64,000 nt of DNA from Nannocystis sp. Lineage in GTDB: Bacteria > Myxococcota_A > Polyangia > Nannocystales > Nannocystaceae. Both the position numbers and the translations under genes were made by a program. Under the pieces are notes generated by a model. It was given only the letters and a program-made list of their open reading frames with translations. It ran no database searches and was not told the origin of the DNA. Of this stretch, positions 1 to 9,422 are shown in pieces (positions within the stretch are counted from its first letter, which is position 1; each line of letters begins with the position of its first letter). The DNA is taken from the NCBI GenBank assembly GCA_016712315.1, contig JADJRG010000017.1, positions 682,001 through 746,000 of the forward strand, written 5' to 3'.

Positions 1-493
1 CTATGACATCAGCGATCTGTCCAAAATTACGGAGGTGGCGCGGATGTCGTTGACGGGGGATCTGGACACGCTGACGCCGATCGGCAACGTCGTGGTGCTG
101 GCGGTCGACGATAAGGCGGAGAAGGACCAGGCGTCGGCGGTGGCCCCCTGGCAGACAGCGCCCGATACGGCGCCGCCGCGGGTGACGTGGTCGGTGCCGG
201 CGGCGGGGGCGACGATCGGCGCGCGCTCGCGGATCGGGGTGACCTTTAGCGAGTTCATCGACCCGAAGAGCGGCTGGGAGGGCTCGGTGCGGCTGTATAA
301 GACCGGGGTGGATCCGGCGATCGGGCGGGTGTTCGGCGACGTGTCGGTGCAAGAGGTGATCGTGTCGTTCGCCCCGCGCGAGCCGCTGGCGCCGGCGACC
401 TCGTATACGCTGGAGATCCCGGCGGGCGGGATCCGCGACTACAACGGCAACGCGATCGCTGAACCATTTGTCATAACGTTCGAGACCGAGTGA
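1..493 (+). CDS. C-terminal part of a secreted propeller protein with a bacterial Ig-like domain (5' end outside window)
   Basis: The frame is open from the left edge, so only the last ~163 residues are present. The first residues (YDISDLSKITEV) resemble an LVIVD-type propeller repeat as found on surface proteins. From about residue 50 (PPRVTWSVPAAGATIG...) the sequence fits an SbsA/Big_5-type Ig-like domain: an opening PxV...P..GA strand, an internal I.VTFSEFIDP strand and a closing APATSYTLEIPAGGIRD segment. It probably acts outside the cell or on the outer membrane. The next lipoprotein gene starts 7 bases downstream, suggesting one operon. The Ig-like call is fairly safe; the propeller call rests on a few residues. 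Confidence 0.6.
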   Translation, partial: YDISDLSKITEVARMSLTGDLDTLTPIGNVVVLAVDDKAEKDQASAVAPWQTAPDTAPPRVTWSVPAAGATIGARSRIGVTFSEFIDPKSGWEGSVRLYKTGVDPAIGRVFGDVSVQEVIVSFAPREPLAPATSYTLEIPAGGIRDYNGNAIAEPFVITFETE

Positions 494-500
494 GGTGCGT

Positions 501-2845
501 ATGTCGAGACGACTCTTGATCAGCCTCGGGATCGCCGCGGCGGCGCCGGCGGGCTGCGGGGACGACGGCGGGGCGACGGCCGGGACGGAGGGCTCGTCGT
601 CTACGGCGGGGAGCGGCTCGAGTGAGGCGACGACGGGCGAGAGCGAGGGCGAGAGCGAGGGCGAGAGCGAGGGCGAGAGCGAGGGCGAGAGCGAGGGCGA
701 GCCGGCGCCGTTGGTGCCCGATCCGGGGGCCGCCCGTTATGCGCTGGTGGGGGAGGCGGTGGTGCTGGATGGATCAGGGTCGCAGGGGGCGGTGAAGTTT
801 CAGTGGTTCTATGATGACGGCGAGGGCGGCGCGTCCGAGGTGACGACTTCGCCGATCGCGACGGTTGTTTATGAAAAAAAGAACGAGGGGCGCAGGCGGC
901 CGATCTTGACGGTGTTCGACGCGGAGGGGAAGAAGCTGGCGGCCTCGGTGACGATCACGGTGGTAGAGGCGCCGGTGTGGCAGCCCCGGCAGGCTTCGTC
1001 GGTGATCGCGCTGGCGGAGGTGGAGGGGTTCGCGGCGGTGTCGCCGGACTCGGATGAGGTGATGATCGCGGGCTCCGTCGACGGATCGTTGGCGGTGCTA
1101 CGACGGGCGCCGGTTGGGCGTGAGCCGCGGACGGTGGCAGCGCAGGGCGGGTGGTTGGTGGTGGCGGCGCACTCGGGCGATCAGATCGACGCGCTGCCGG
1201 TAGACGCCGGTGAAGGGGATGGGTTTGTGCTGGCGCTGCCGTACGGGGCGGCTCCGTACGGGGTGATCGCGGGGCCGGAGCAGGGGCAGTTCTTCGTGAC
1301 GCTGCAGGGGCGGGGCGAGGTGGCGGAGATCGGGCTGGACCCAGGGAAGGGGCTGAGTTTGGTGAAGTTGATCGCGGCGACCCCGGACGCGCGCGGGCTG
1401 GCGATGCTGCCAGACGGGCGCTTGGCGGCCTCGCGTTGGCGATCCGCGGCGAGCGGGGGGCGCTGGCGATCGTCGATCCGTCGGGGCAGACGCCGGCGGC
1501 GCTGTGGACGGCGGCGTTTGATCCGCAGGCGTCGTCGGACACGGAGATCGGGGGGGTGCCGAGCTATCTGGGGTCGCTGGTGGTGGCCCCGAACGGGAGA
1601 GAGGCGGCGCTGCCGTCGCTGCAAGCGAACATCGGCGAGGGGGCCTTTCTCAAGCCAGGGTCAGCGCTGGAATTCGACACGACGGTGCGGGCGGTGGTCT
1701 CGTATTTTGACGTGGTGGCGGGGGCGGAGGTGGCGGAGGGGCGTAAACAATTCGACGGGCGCGGGTTGGCCTCGGCGGCGGTGTATAGCTATTTTGGCGA
1801 CTACCTGTTCGTGGCGACGCGGGGGGCGCGGTCGGTGGAGCGGATCGATCGATTCACGGGGGCGGAGTCGAGCTCGCTGATCGACGTGGGGTTCGCGCCG
1901 CAAGGGCTGGCGTTGAGCGCGGACGGGCGCTTCCTGGCGGTCGACGCGTACCTGGCGCGCGAGCTGGTGGTGTATGACCTGGGGGAATTTGCGGAGAATA
2001 CGCCGCCGCTGGCGCGTCTGCCGATCCCGAGCGTGGAGCCGTTGGCGCCGCAGCTGCTGCAGGGCAAGCGGCTGTTTAATGACTCGCTGGACCCGCGGCT
2101 GAGTCAAGATGGGTATCTGGCGTGCGCACACTGCCACCTGGACGGGGACAGCGACCGGCAGGTGTGGGACTTCACGGATCGGGGCGAGGGGCTGCGCGAC
2201 ACGATCTCGCTGCTGGGGCGCGCGGGGGCGGGCGACGGGGGGATCCACTGGTCGGCGAATTTTGACGAGATCCAGGACTTTGAGCACGATATCCGCGGGC
2301 CCTTCGGCGGGTCGGGGTTGATGAGCGAGGCGGAGTGGCAGAAGGGGTCGGTGGCGTCGACGCTGGGTGACCCGAAGGCGGGGCTTTCGGCGGATCTGGA
2401 CGCGCTGGCGGCGTACGTGGGCTCGCTGACAGAGGAGCGGCGCAGCCCGCATCGTGAGGCGGACGGGGTGCTGCCCGCGGCGGCGGAGCTGGGGCGGGCG
2501 CTGTTTGAGTCGCCAGCGCTTGGCTGTAAAAATTGCCACAGCGGGCCGCGGTTGACCGATAGCGGGTGGATCGACCCAGGGGTGCCGCTGCTGCACGACG
2601 TGGGCACGCTGGGGCCCGGCTCCGGGCAGCGGCTCGGGGGGGCGCTGACAGGGCTGGATACGCCGACGCTGCACGGCCTGTGGCACTCGGCGCCGTACCT
2701 GCACGACGGCTCGGCGGCGACCTTACACGAGGTGCTGACGACGCGGAATTTTGGGGATCTGCACGGGGTGACCAGCGGGCTGTCAGCGGCGGAGGTCGAG
2801 GCGCTGGTGAGCTACCTGCTGTGCTTGGACGGGCAGATCGACTGA
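501..2845 (+). CDS. Lipoprotein with beta-propeller and di-heme cytochrome c peroxidase-like domain (frameshift near 1446-1452)
   Basis: A signal peptide ends in a lipobox-like PAGC, followed by a Glu-Gly-Ser stalk (GESEGES repeats), a PKD/Ig-like strand region (VLDGSGSQG), a YVTN-type propeller, and a C-terminal MauG/cytochrome c peroxidase-like region with two CxxCH heme motifs, CAHCH (near 2128) and CKNCH (near 2526). The family normally takes electrons to H2O2 or performs heme-dependent oxidation in the periplasm. The reading frame changes near 1446-1452: upstream reads ...ASRWRS, downstream ...ERGALAIVD. Adding one base (probably a G lost from a G/C run) restores one ~780-residue protein. 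The ATG at 501 is preferred over the GTG at 495 because it opens directly into the signal peptide. Confidence 0.75.
639..702 (+). repeat. 12-bp tandem repeat encoding GESE units
   Basis: About five copies of a 12-base unit (GAGAGCGAGGGC) encode the Ser/Glu/Gly stalk just after the lipoprotein anchor. The unit length is a multiple of three, so gain or loss of copies changes stalk length without shifting frame. Confidence 0.85.
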
Positions 2846-2910
2846 GCCGGGCGCGATCGCCCTCCCGCCGAGGTTATGCGGTCCTTCTGGTCTCTGCTAC
2901 CTTGGCGGCC

Positions 2911-3321
2911 ATGCGAGAGGTCCATAAATCCGAGGCAGAGTGGCGGGCGCAGCTCTCGCCCGAACAATACCGAGTGCTGCGCGAGGCGGGGACCGAGCGG
3001 GCGTTCACCGGGGCGTTTTGGGATAAACACGAGCCGGGGCGCTATCGCTGCGCCGGCTGTAAGGCGCTGCTCTTCGACGCGGCGGCGAAGTTCGACTCAG
3101 GCTGCGGCTGGCCGAGCTTTTATGAGTCGATCGACCGCAGCGCGATCGAGGAGCGGGCGGATACGAGCTACGGGATGCGGCGGATCGAGGTGCTGTGCCG
3201 CCGCTGCGGCGGCCACCTGGGGCATGTGTTCCCCGACGGGCCGCGGCCGACAGGGCTGCGCTACTGCATCAACTCGGCGAGCTTGGGCTTCGAAGAGGCG
3301 GGCGAGGGCGGCGAAGGGTGA
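2911..3321 (+). CDS. msrB: Peptide methionine-(R)-S-oxide reductase MsrB
   Basis: 136 residues, the normal length of a single-domain MsrB. It reduces the R epimer of methionine sulfoxide in proteins. Visible marks are the catalytic Cys119 in RYCINSASLGF, the two zinc CxxC pairs C47-C50 (CAGC) and C96-C99 (CRRC), and the conserved FDSGCGWPSF and GHLGHVFPDG segments. The ATG at 2911 is chosen because it gives the typical MsrB N-terminus (KSEAEWRAQLSPEQYRVLR); longer frame extensions upstream lie inside the preceding gene. It stands alone between a lipoprotein gene and the ATPase/HEPN cassette. Confidence 0.95.
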   Translation: MREVHKSEAEWRAQLSPEQYRVLREAGTERAFTGAFWDKHEPGRYRCAGCKALLFDAAAKFDSGCGWPSFYESIDRSAIEERADTSYGMRRIEVLCRRCGGHLGHVFPDGPRPTGLRYCINSASLGFEEAGEGGEG

Positions 3322-3525
3322 GCGCGCGAGCGCGTGAACCAACCGCGTGAGCTTGCACGGGTGAGTATCCGCTCGGAGGTCGAAGCAGAGCTGCCTGCCC
3401 GTGGAGGTCTGCATGTCTGCATCTACTTGCGGCGCTCAGGTAGGTTGGGTAGCCTCCCCCAGCGCGCTCCTGACGCACGGAGATGGTTTCCGGCGCCCCC
3501 AAGCCGCGAGCAGGAGATGAAGAAC

Positions 3526-4740
3526 GTGTCTCAACCATCGGCGCCGACGGCCTTCGCGAAGTATTTCGGCCTGCGAGATCCTGGGCGATCGTCGTTCGAG
3601 CTCGATCCTCGCCGTGACTCCGAACTGCTCGTGGATATCGACGGCGTCTGGGAGAAGCTGAACAGGCTGCTTGAGAGCGATGTTCGCGCGAAGGGCGCGC
3701 CCAAGGCTGTGATTGAGGGGGATTTTGGCACGGGCAAGAGCCACATTCTTCGCAAGGTCGAGCACCATTGCAGGCTGCCTGCGAGCGGGTATGTGCCGAT
3801 CTATGTAGAGTTGTCCGGTTTCGGCCGGCGCTCGACCTTCTTCGATGTTCATAAGGTGCTCATGCGGCATCTCCTCGAGGTGACTCGGGCGGCGCTGAAG
3901 CGCTTCGCGAACGGGCCGGATGCCCGCGCCAAACTGATGAAGATCCTCGAGGATTGCGGCGTGAGGCTGCCTTCGGCTTCGGTGGCGATGCTTGAGCTGG
4001 CGACCCCGACTATTGGCGACGTCGAGCCGGACAAGGCGGTCGCCGCGAGGAGCTGGCTCCAGGGGGTGCGGCTCTCGGCGGCGCAGGTCAAGATCGCCCG
4101 AGATCTGCAACCGTCGCTGTTCGAGACGTCCGGTCCCAGCGAGCTCGTCGGCCTGTATCGCGCCTTGGGTGAGGTCGAGCAGCAAACTAGCGGTAGGAAG
4201 CCGCTGCTGCTGATCGACGAGACGGAGGCCTTCTCGCGGGTCGTCGACCCAGACGCGCAAGCCTCGATCGGGCATGGGATCCGCAGCTTGTTCGATCCCA
4301 CGAATCACACGGTCGGGGTGTTCCTCGGCCTCAATATGCCGAATGTACGCCGCGATCAGCACCCGATGCTTCGGCCGGACGTCGCCTCTCGTACCCAGGG
4401 GAATACCTACAAGCTCAAACATTTGAACACACCCACTCGTGTCCGAGCATTTATTACGTGGCTCTGGCCTGCTCTCGCGCGGGACAACGCTGTCCCGCCG
4501 TTTCGCTTGGCAAAGGATGCGATGGACTATTTGTCGGAGCACCTCACTACGGTGCGCGACAAGCTCCTAGGGAGCCGCTTCGACGGGGAGAATATCTCGT
4601 ATGCGCGGCCTGATCCGACGCCGCGAGACCTGCTCGCGGTGTTGACGACGCTCGGCGGCGCCACGATCGAAGAGAAGGCCGAAATTGTCGACCTCGCGCG
4701 GCTGAATCGCTGGCTAGCGCTCGGTGAGGCGACGCAATGA
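3526..4740 (+). CDS. P-loop ATPase, first gene of a two-gene HEPN cassette
   Basis: About 404 residues. Walker A is GDFGTGKS (residues ~65-72). Walker B is LLLIDE (~227-232), followed by TEAF. A later FLGLN segment could hold a sensor residue. This fits a AAA/STAND-like NTPase that loads or switches a partner; it is not assigned to a named family. The GTG at 3526 is preferred because AGGAG ends nine bases before it; the ATG at 3517 directly abuts that AGGAG and would have no proper spacing. The stop overlaps the next start (ATGA), so the two proteins are probably translationally coupled and work together. Codon use (more CGT, TGT, GAT, AAG/AAT mixes) is visibly less G/C-biased than in neighbours, a sign of acquisition. 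Confidence 0.7.
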   Translation: MSQPSAPTAFAKYFGLRDPGRSSFELDPRRDSELLVDIDGVWEKLNRLLESDVRAKGAPKAVIEGDFGTGKSHILRKVEHHCRLPASGYVPIYVELSGFGRRSTFFDVHKVLMRHLLEVTRAALKRFANGPDARAKLMKILEDCGVRLPSASVAMLELATPTIGDVEPDKAVAARSWLQGVRLSAAQVKIARDLQPSLFETSGPSELVGLYRALGEVEQQTSGRKPLLLIDETEAFSRVVDPDAQASIGHGIRSLFDPTNHTVGVFLGLNMPNVRRDQHPMLRPDVASRTQGNTYKLKHLNTPTRVRAFITWLWPALARDNAVPPFRLAKDAMDYLSEHLTTVRDKLLGSRFDGENISYARPDPTPRDLLAVLTTLGGATIEEKAEIVDLARLNRWLALGEATQ

Positions 4741-7700
4741 GCGCGCTTCCGATCGCCTCGAATGACCAGGTGCGCCTCGGGTGGTTGGTGCCGATCGCCG
4801 CGTTTGTCGGGGCGCAGCGGCGGGCAGTGGCCGACATTGAAGGTTTCCTCCACGAGGTCGCGCCCCGGCAGCCTGAATGGTGCGCGGTCGCGGGGATCGA
4901 TCGCGCTCCGTTCGGTCAGATCACGAAATCACGCGGTGATCGGGTCGCCCGGATGGGTGTTACTTTTGGGATCTACGATCCCAACCGGGAGAGCCTGACT
5001 GACTTGGGGCACCTCCTGCGCCTCACGTCGGGCACGGATGGCGAGGCCGGCGCGTTGGGTGACTCTGTCTTTGTCTGGTCGGGTGTAAAGCGGATGATCG
5101 GGCTGAGGATCATCCTCGGAGCGATGGGGGGCGCGTTCTTGGCGATCGTCCGTGGTTGGCCCAGATCGGGCGCTGGGGTCCTGACGATGGCAGAGGCGCC
5201 AGACTTCGTCGCGGGCGCGCTCGCGACGCTTGAGGGGGAGGCGCGGGGTGACGAGCGCGAGCGGCTACGCGAGCAGGTCGCGCGCGCCAAGAACCCGCGG
5301 ACTGGGCTGCGGAACCTGGCATACCCGTACTTGGAGCCGCTCCGTGACCTTGGGTACCTTCGATTGACCGCCGATGGCTATGTCCTTAGCCGCGCCGGCG
5401 AGCGGATCCGACGCTTCTTGGGCGAAGAATTCAGCGGCGGGGCGGAATCGCTGATCGCGTCAGGCTTCAGCCGCCTCTGGCTCTGCGGGGAAGGGGTCGA
5501 GGTGACGTCGCCTGGGCTTCTGCAGGATCTCACCGCGGCGCTGAGCTCGATCCCCGAGCCGCTGCTGGTGTCGGATCAGGAGGTAGAGCTTGAGTCGCTG
5601 CTGCTGCTGCTGCAGATCCGCCTCTTCGAGGTGAGCCCCGGTCGTTGGGTGGACGTGGCGATCCTCAACTCGCTCATCCAAGAGCTGCGGGTGCGGAGTC
5701 AGGGGGGGGTGTTCACGAAGCACTCGGGTCGTCGTTTCCCCAACCTCGGATGGGTCGCCGACCTCGATTGTCTTGAGGGCTCCGGCGCGGACGCCGAGGG
5801 CATCGAGACGGTGGCGGTCTCGTCGGCGCCGGGCGCTCAATCGAGCGCCGGGCGGGATGTCGAGGGGGGCGCGGCCCTGTACGCGAGTGAGCTCGTTCCG
5901 GCGTGTTCGTCTGCCGCGAATGAAGCGTCTGATGAAGGGCCGGTGCGTACAGAGGAGGGCGCAGTAATTCGTCCGCCGCGAGAGCTGCAGTGGCTGCAAT
6001 TCGTCGAGGCCTTCGCGCGATCGCTCGAAGGGCTGGCCGTCCAGGACAGCGCTCCTGGGCAATGCTTGGGGATCTTAGGGACGCTTCGCCACTTGCACCG
6101 GCTCACGTACCACAGCGAGGGGGCGCTCCGGGAGCGCCGTGCCGTCGCTTCACCAGCGAAGAAGAGCGAGAAGGCGAAGGGCGAGAAGCCGAGGATCTGG
6201 TCGCTAGCGTTAGCGGGCGCGGCGCCTTACTTCGAGGTGCTGATGCGGTCCGATGGCGCGGATGATGTCTCTTGTCTGGCGGGGCGTGTCGTGAATGTCT
6301 GGGAGACGCACCCGCAACAGCCGTCCGCGCCGCGTGAGCGTGTGCGCGCCGTGATAGAGCGGCTTTTGCGCCGAGACGTCGCGATCCGGGAGCGCTTTGG
6401 GGGCTTGATTCGCAGCTATGTTTGCTCAGATGAGGCTGTGGAGTTTGGGCAAGCCTGGCGTGATGTCGCCGCCGCGACCCGATCGCTCGTCCTTGACGCG
6501 GTGGCGCTCTCGGCGCGATCGCTCCCGGAGGTGCTGCTCTGGACGCAGAGTAAGGGCGCAGCGGCCATCTTGGCGGACCTTGTCGACTCGGCCGCGGAGT
6601 GCTGTCATAAAGGGGAGAAGACGTGGGTCGTCTCTACTGGGCTCATCTCTGACTTGGAGCGTTCTACGCGGCGAGATGACGGCGCTGGAGGCGGGTTCAC
6701 GGCCGTTCCGGAGCACTTTTGGGGCGATCGAGCGGCTCCGTCGTCGTCGCACCAACCGTCGGATCACCTGCGGTTCCAGGCCTCTCCGCCGCGGAGCGAC
6801 GGTGAAGGTGGTGCGCAAGCGCCCGCGACCGTCACCTTTTCATGGCAGTTGCACGGGGCCTCGCGGGAGCAGGCCGAACGACGGGCGCTTCGGGCGATCG
6901 ACTGTTACCTCAGCATGGTGTCACCCGAGCACGCGTTCTCCCGGCGGGACGAGGTCCCCGCGCCGTTCCCGGGCGACGGCCTACGGGCGCGAACCGCCGA
7001 GAGCTTGGGGGTCGTGGCTCTCCGTGAGGGTGGTGTGGGATGGTCACAGCCGCGGTTCCGCGAGTTGTCGCTGTTCCGCCCGGGTCGCGACGGCGGGTAC
7101 GCGCAGGTGAGCGGCGCTCTGCACCGCCTCGCGCTCGGCGCCCGTGGCGGGCAGATCACCGCCACTTCAAAGGTCCTCGAGACGTGGGTGGCTCTGGAGC
7201 AGCTCGTGACCGGCTCAGCGGGCGAGGTGCGCCATGGCGCTTGGCTGGAGGTCCTGGATATTGTCTCGGAGTGCGCTGCGGTCGCCGTGACGAGGGCTCA
7301 CGTGGTCCGTGTGCTGACAGACGTGGTGGTCGCCTTGATCGCGGATTTCGTCTGTGACCCGGGGATGGCGAGCCCCGAGGCGAAGCGACAGCTACGGGCG
7401 CTCCTCGCCAGGTTCGCGCTGGATGGCGTCGCCGACTGTGTCCTTGCTGAGCTTCCCCCGTCCAGTATCCGCGTGGCTAGGCTCCACGCGCGGAGCCTGT
7501 TCGCGTGGCAGGTCGATAAGAGATCGCTGCTCCGTGCCGGCGCGGCGCGCTCGGTGACTTATGCGGACGCTGAGGAGGTGCGCCGACGGGTTGTTTCGCG
7601 GTATCCGCACGTCGCGACCGAGCTGATGGCCCTGTTTGAGGACGGCGCGACGGCTGCTGCGCAATTAGGAGTGGCGCGCCTCGTGAGCGACCACCAGGCT

Positions 7701-8003
7701 TCGATCCGCTCCCTGTTGGGGTATCTGTATGATCTGCGCAATCGGATCGTGCATGAGGGGTACTGGATCGAGGCGCATGAGGACGAGCACGCGGCCGGGC
7801 TGGTCTTGCGTGTTCGATCCCTGATGTACCCGCTGTTGACGCGCTTGGTGCGAGTTTCCTCTTCGTCCGCGGGCTCCGACGGGTCGCTAATGTCGGCGTG
7901 GGCCTTCATACGCGAAGATTATGAAGATATTCGGGCTCGCGGATCGCTCGCATCCGTGTTTGAGGAGGAGACGGATAGCTCGGACGAGCCTGCGGATGAG
8001 TGA
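4737..8003 (+). CDS. Large protein with C-terminal Apea-like HEPN motif, partner of the upstream ATPase
   Basis: 1088 residues, no signal peptide or clear membrane segment. The N-terminal ~240 residues look helical, with a winged-helix-like end (YLEPLRDLGYLRLTADGYVLSRAG). A low-complexity acidic linker lies near residues 345-420. The last ~200 residues carry the hallmarks of Apea-like HEPN domains: a WVALEQL segment, and ~180 residues later YDLRNRIVHEG, which contains the R-x4-H HEPN motif (R1001-H1006). HEPN domains with this motif are commonly metal-independent RNases in abortive-infection and toxin systems. Coupling to a P-loop ATPase suggests the ATPase senses a trigger or controls the RNase. 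The middle region is unrecognised. Function is inferred from motif and context only. Confidence 0.6.
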   Translation: MSALPIASNDQVRLGWLVPIAAFVGAQRRAVADIEGFLHEVAPRQPEWCAVAGIDRAPFGQITKSRGDRVARMGVTFGIYDPNRESLTDLGHLLRLTSGTDGEAGALGDSVFVWSGVKRMIGLRIILGAMGGAFLAIVRGWPRSGAGVLTMAEAPDFVAGALATLEGEARGDERERLREQVARAKNPRTGLRNLAYPYLEPLRDLGYLRLTADGYVLSRAGERIRRFLGEEFSGGAESLIASGFSRLWLCGEGVEVTSPGLLQDLTAALSSIPEPLLVSDQEVELESLLLLLQIRLFEVSPGRWVDVAILNSLIQELRVRSQGGVFTKHSGRRFPNLGWVADLDCLEGSGADAEGIETVAVSSAPGAQSSAGRDVEGGAALYASELVPACSSAANEASDEGPVRTEEGAVIRPPRELQWLQFVEAFARSLEGLAVQDSAPGQCLGILGTLRHLHRLTYHSEGALRERRAVASPAKKSEKAKGEKPRIWSLALAGAAPYFEVLMRSDGADDVSCLAGRVVNVWETHPQQPSAPRERVRAVIERLLRRDVAIRERFGGLIRSYVCSDEAVEFGQAWRDVAAATRSLVLDAVALSARSLPEVLLWTQSKGAAAILADLVDSAAECCHKGEKTWVVSTGLISDLERSTRRDDGAGGGFTAVPEHFWGDRAAPSSSHQPSDHLRFQASPPRSDGEGGAQAPATVTFSWQLHGASREQAERRALRAIDCYLSMVSPEHAFSRRDEVPAPFPGDGLRARTAESLGVVALREGGVGWSQPRFRELSLFRPGRDGGYAQVSGALHRLALGARGGQITATSKVLETWVALEQLVTGSAGEVRHGAWLEVLDIVSECAAVAVTRAHVVRVLTDVVVALIADFVCDPGMASPEAKRQLRALLARFALDGVADCVLAELPPSSIRVARLHARSLFAWQVDKRSLLRAGAARSVTYADAEEVRRRVVSRYPHVATELMALFEDGATAAAQLGVARLVSDHQASIRSLLGYLYDLRNRIVHEGYWIEAHEDEHAAGLVLRVRSLMYPLLTRLVRVSSSSAGSDGSLMSAWAFIREDYEDIRARGSLASVFEEETDSSDEPADE

Positions 8004-8028
8004 GCCGCGCGATTGGTACGGTCGGGGC

Positions 8029-9364
8029 TCAGCGGCGGGGGCGCAGGAGGAGGGCGTAGACGAGGAGGAAGGCGGCGAAGATGGCGAGGCCGCGGAGGGC
8101 GGCGCCGGGGTCGGCGAGGGCGATGGAGGCGCCGATAAAGAGATAGGCGCCGATGAACAGGAGGGGGATGAGGGGGTAGGGGCGGACCTGGAAGAGATCC
8201 GCCTCGGCGACGCCCTCAGGGGCGACCCGGCGGCGGCGGAGGACGAAGAGGGCGGCCGCCGAGGTGGCCATGCCGATGCTGTCGAGGAACATGGTGTAGT
8301 TGAGGATCTGGTCGAAGGTCTGGGCGTAAAAGAGGGCGCCGAGGCAGAGGGCGCAGAAGGTGACGAGCGCAGGGGCGAGGGCGCCGGTGCGTGGGTCGGC
8401 TCGGGCGAGCTGGGGCGGTAAGAGGCGATCTTCGCTCATGACGCGGAGCAGGCGCGGGTTGTTGAGCATGGCGACGTTGACGTAGCCGAGCACGCTGAGG
8501 AAGAGGAGGACAGAGAGGACGGTGAAGCCGGCGGGGCCGAGGACGGCGCTAAGCGAGGCGGGCGGCGATCGAGTCGGCGCCCTTGAGGGCCTCGAAGCCG
8601 ATGACGCGGACGTAGGTGGCGTTGATCGCGAGGTAGAGGGCGATGATGACGGCGAGGCCGAGGCCGACGCCGCGAGGGATGGTGCGGGTGGGGGCGTGGA
8701 CCTCTCCGCCGAAATTGATGACCTGCTGGTAGCCGCCGTAGGTGAAGGAGGTGGCGATGAGGGCGAGGCCGAAGGCGCGGAGGGGGGCCTCGACTCGCGG
8801 GAGCGCGGCGGGCTCGGCGGGCACGGGGGCGGCGGGGTCGGCGGCGAAGAAGGCGGCGATGAGGGCGAGGATGAGGGCGATCTTGACGAGGGTGAGCAGG
8901 TTTTGGACGCGCGAGGAGGCGCGTAGGCCGAGCAGGTTGAGGGCGAAGAAGGTGAGCAGGGCGGCGGCGGCGATCTGGAGGCGTAGCGGGCGAGGATCGG
9001 GGAGATCGGGGGCGAGCACGGCGCTGATGTACTCGGCGCCGATGAGGGCGACCCCGGCGGCAGAGGCGGCGTTGGCGACGACGATGATGCTGGTGACCGC
9101 GAAGGCGATCGAGGGGTGGTAGACGCGCGCGAAGATCCGGTAGTAGCCACCTGTGACGGGGTAACGGGCGCCGATCTCGGCGTAGGTGAGGGCGCCGCAG
9201 AGGGCGATGAGGCCGCCGGCGATCCAGGCCGCGAAGAAGATCCAGGGAGCCTCGGCGCCTTGGGCGGCGTTCACAGGGGCGCGGAAGATCCCCATGCCGA
9301 TCACCAAGGCGATGACGATCATCGTCAGGTCGAAGAGGCGGAGCTTCGCGGGGCCGACGGACAC
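8029..9364 (-). CDS. APC-superfamily amino acid permease (frameshift at 8548-8554)
   Basis: A polytopic inner-membrane transporter with about 12 predicted hydrophobic helices. The N-terminus (LTMIVIALVIGMGIFRAP) matches the unwound GxGIF substrate-binding helix 1 of APC amino acid transporters, and YVNVAMLNNPRLL..MSEDRLLP is the conserved helix 8-9 loop. The frame breaks inside ...GADSIAARLA/SAVLGPAGF...: the strand reads GCTTAGC where GCGAGC would keep the frame, so one extra base is inferred. The GTG at 9364 is chosen because it precedes the first conserved helix. It is divergent, 58 bases apart, from the sigma54-type activator at 9423, which could regulate it. Substrate unknown. Confidence 0.8.
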
Positions 9365-9422
9365 GGCGCGACGATATCGCGTCGATGCGCGGGTGGGTCG
9401 CTCGTCGGCGAGTTGTGCGACC

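Noticed and set aside
41..493. Reading the first gene as complete from an internal start.
   Set aside because: The frame is open to the window edge with propeller-like residues upstream, so the start lies outside.
639..702. Could the 12-bp array be a CRISPR or satellite?
   Set aside because: No spacers, the repeat is in frame and encodes the lipoprotein stalk.
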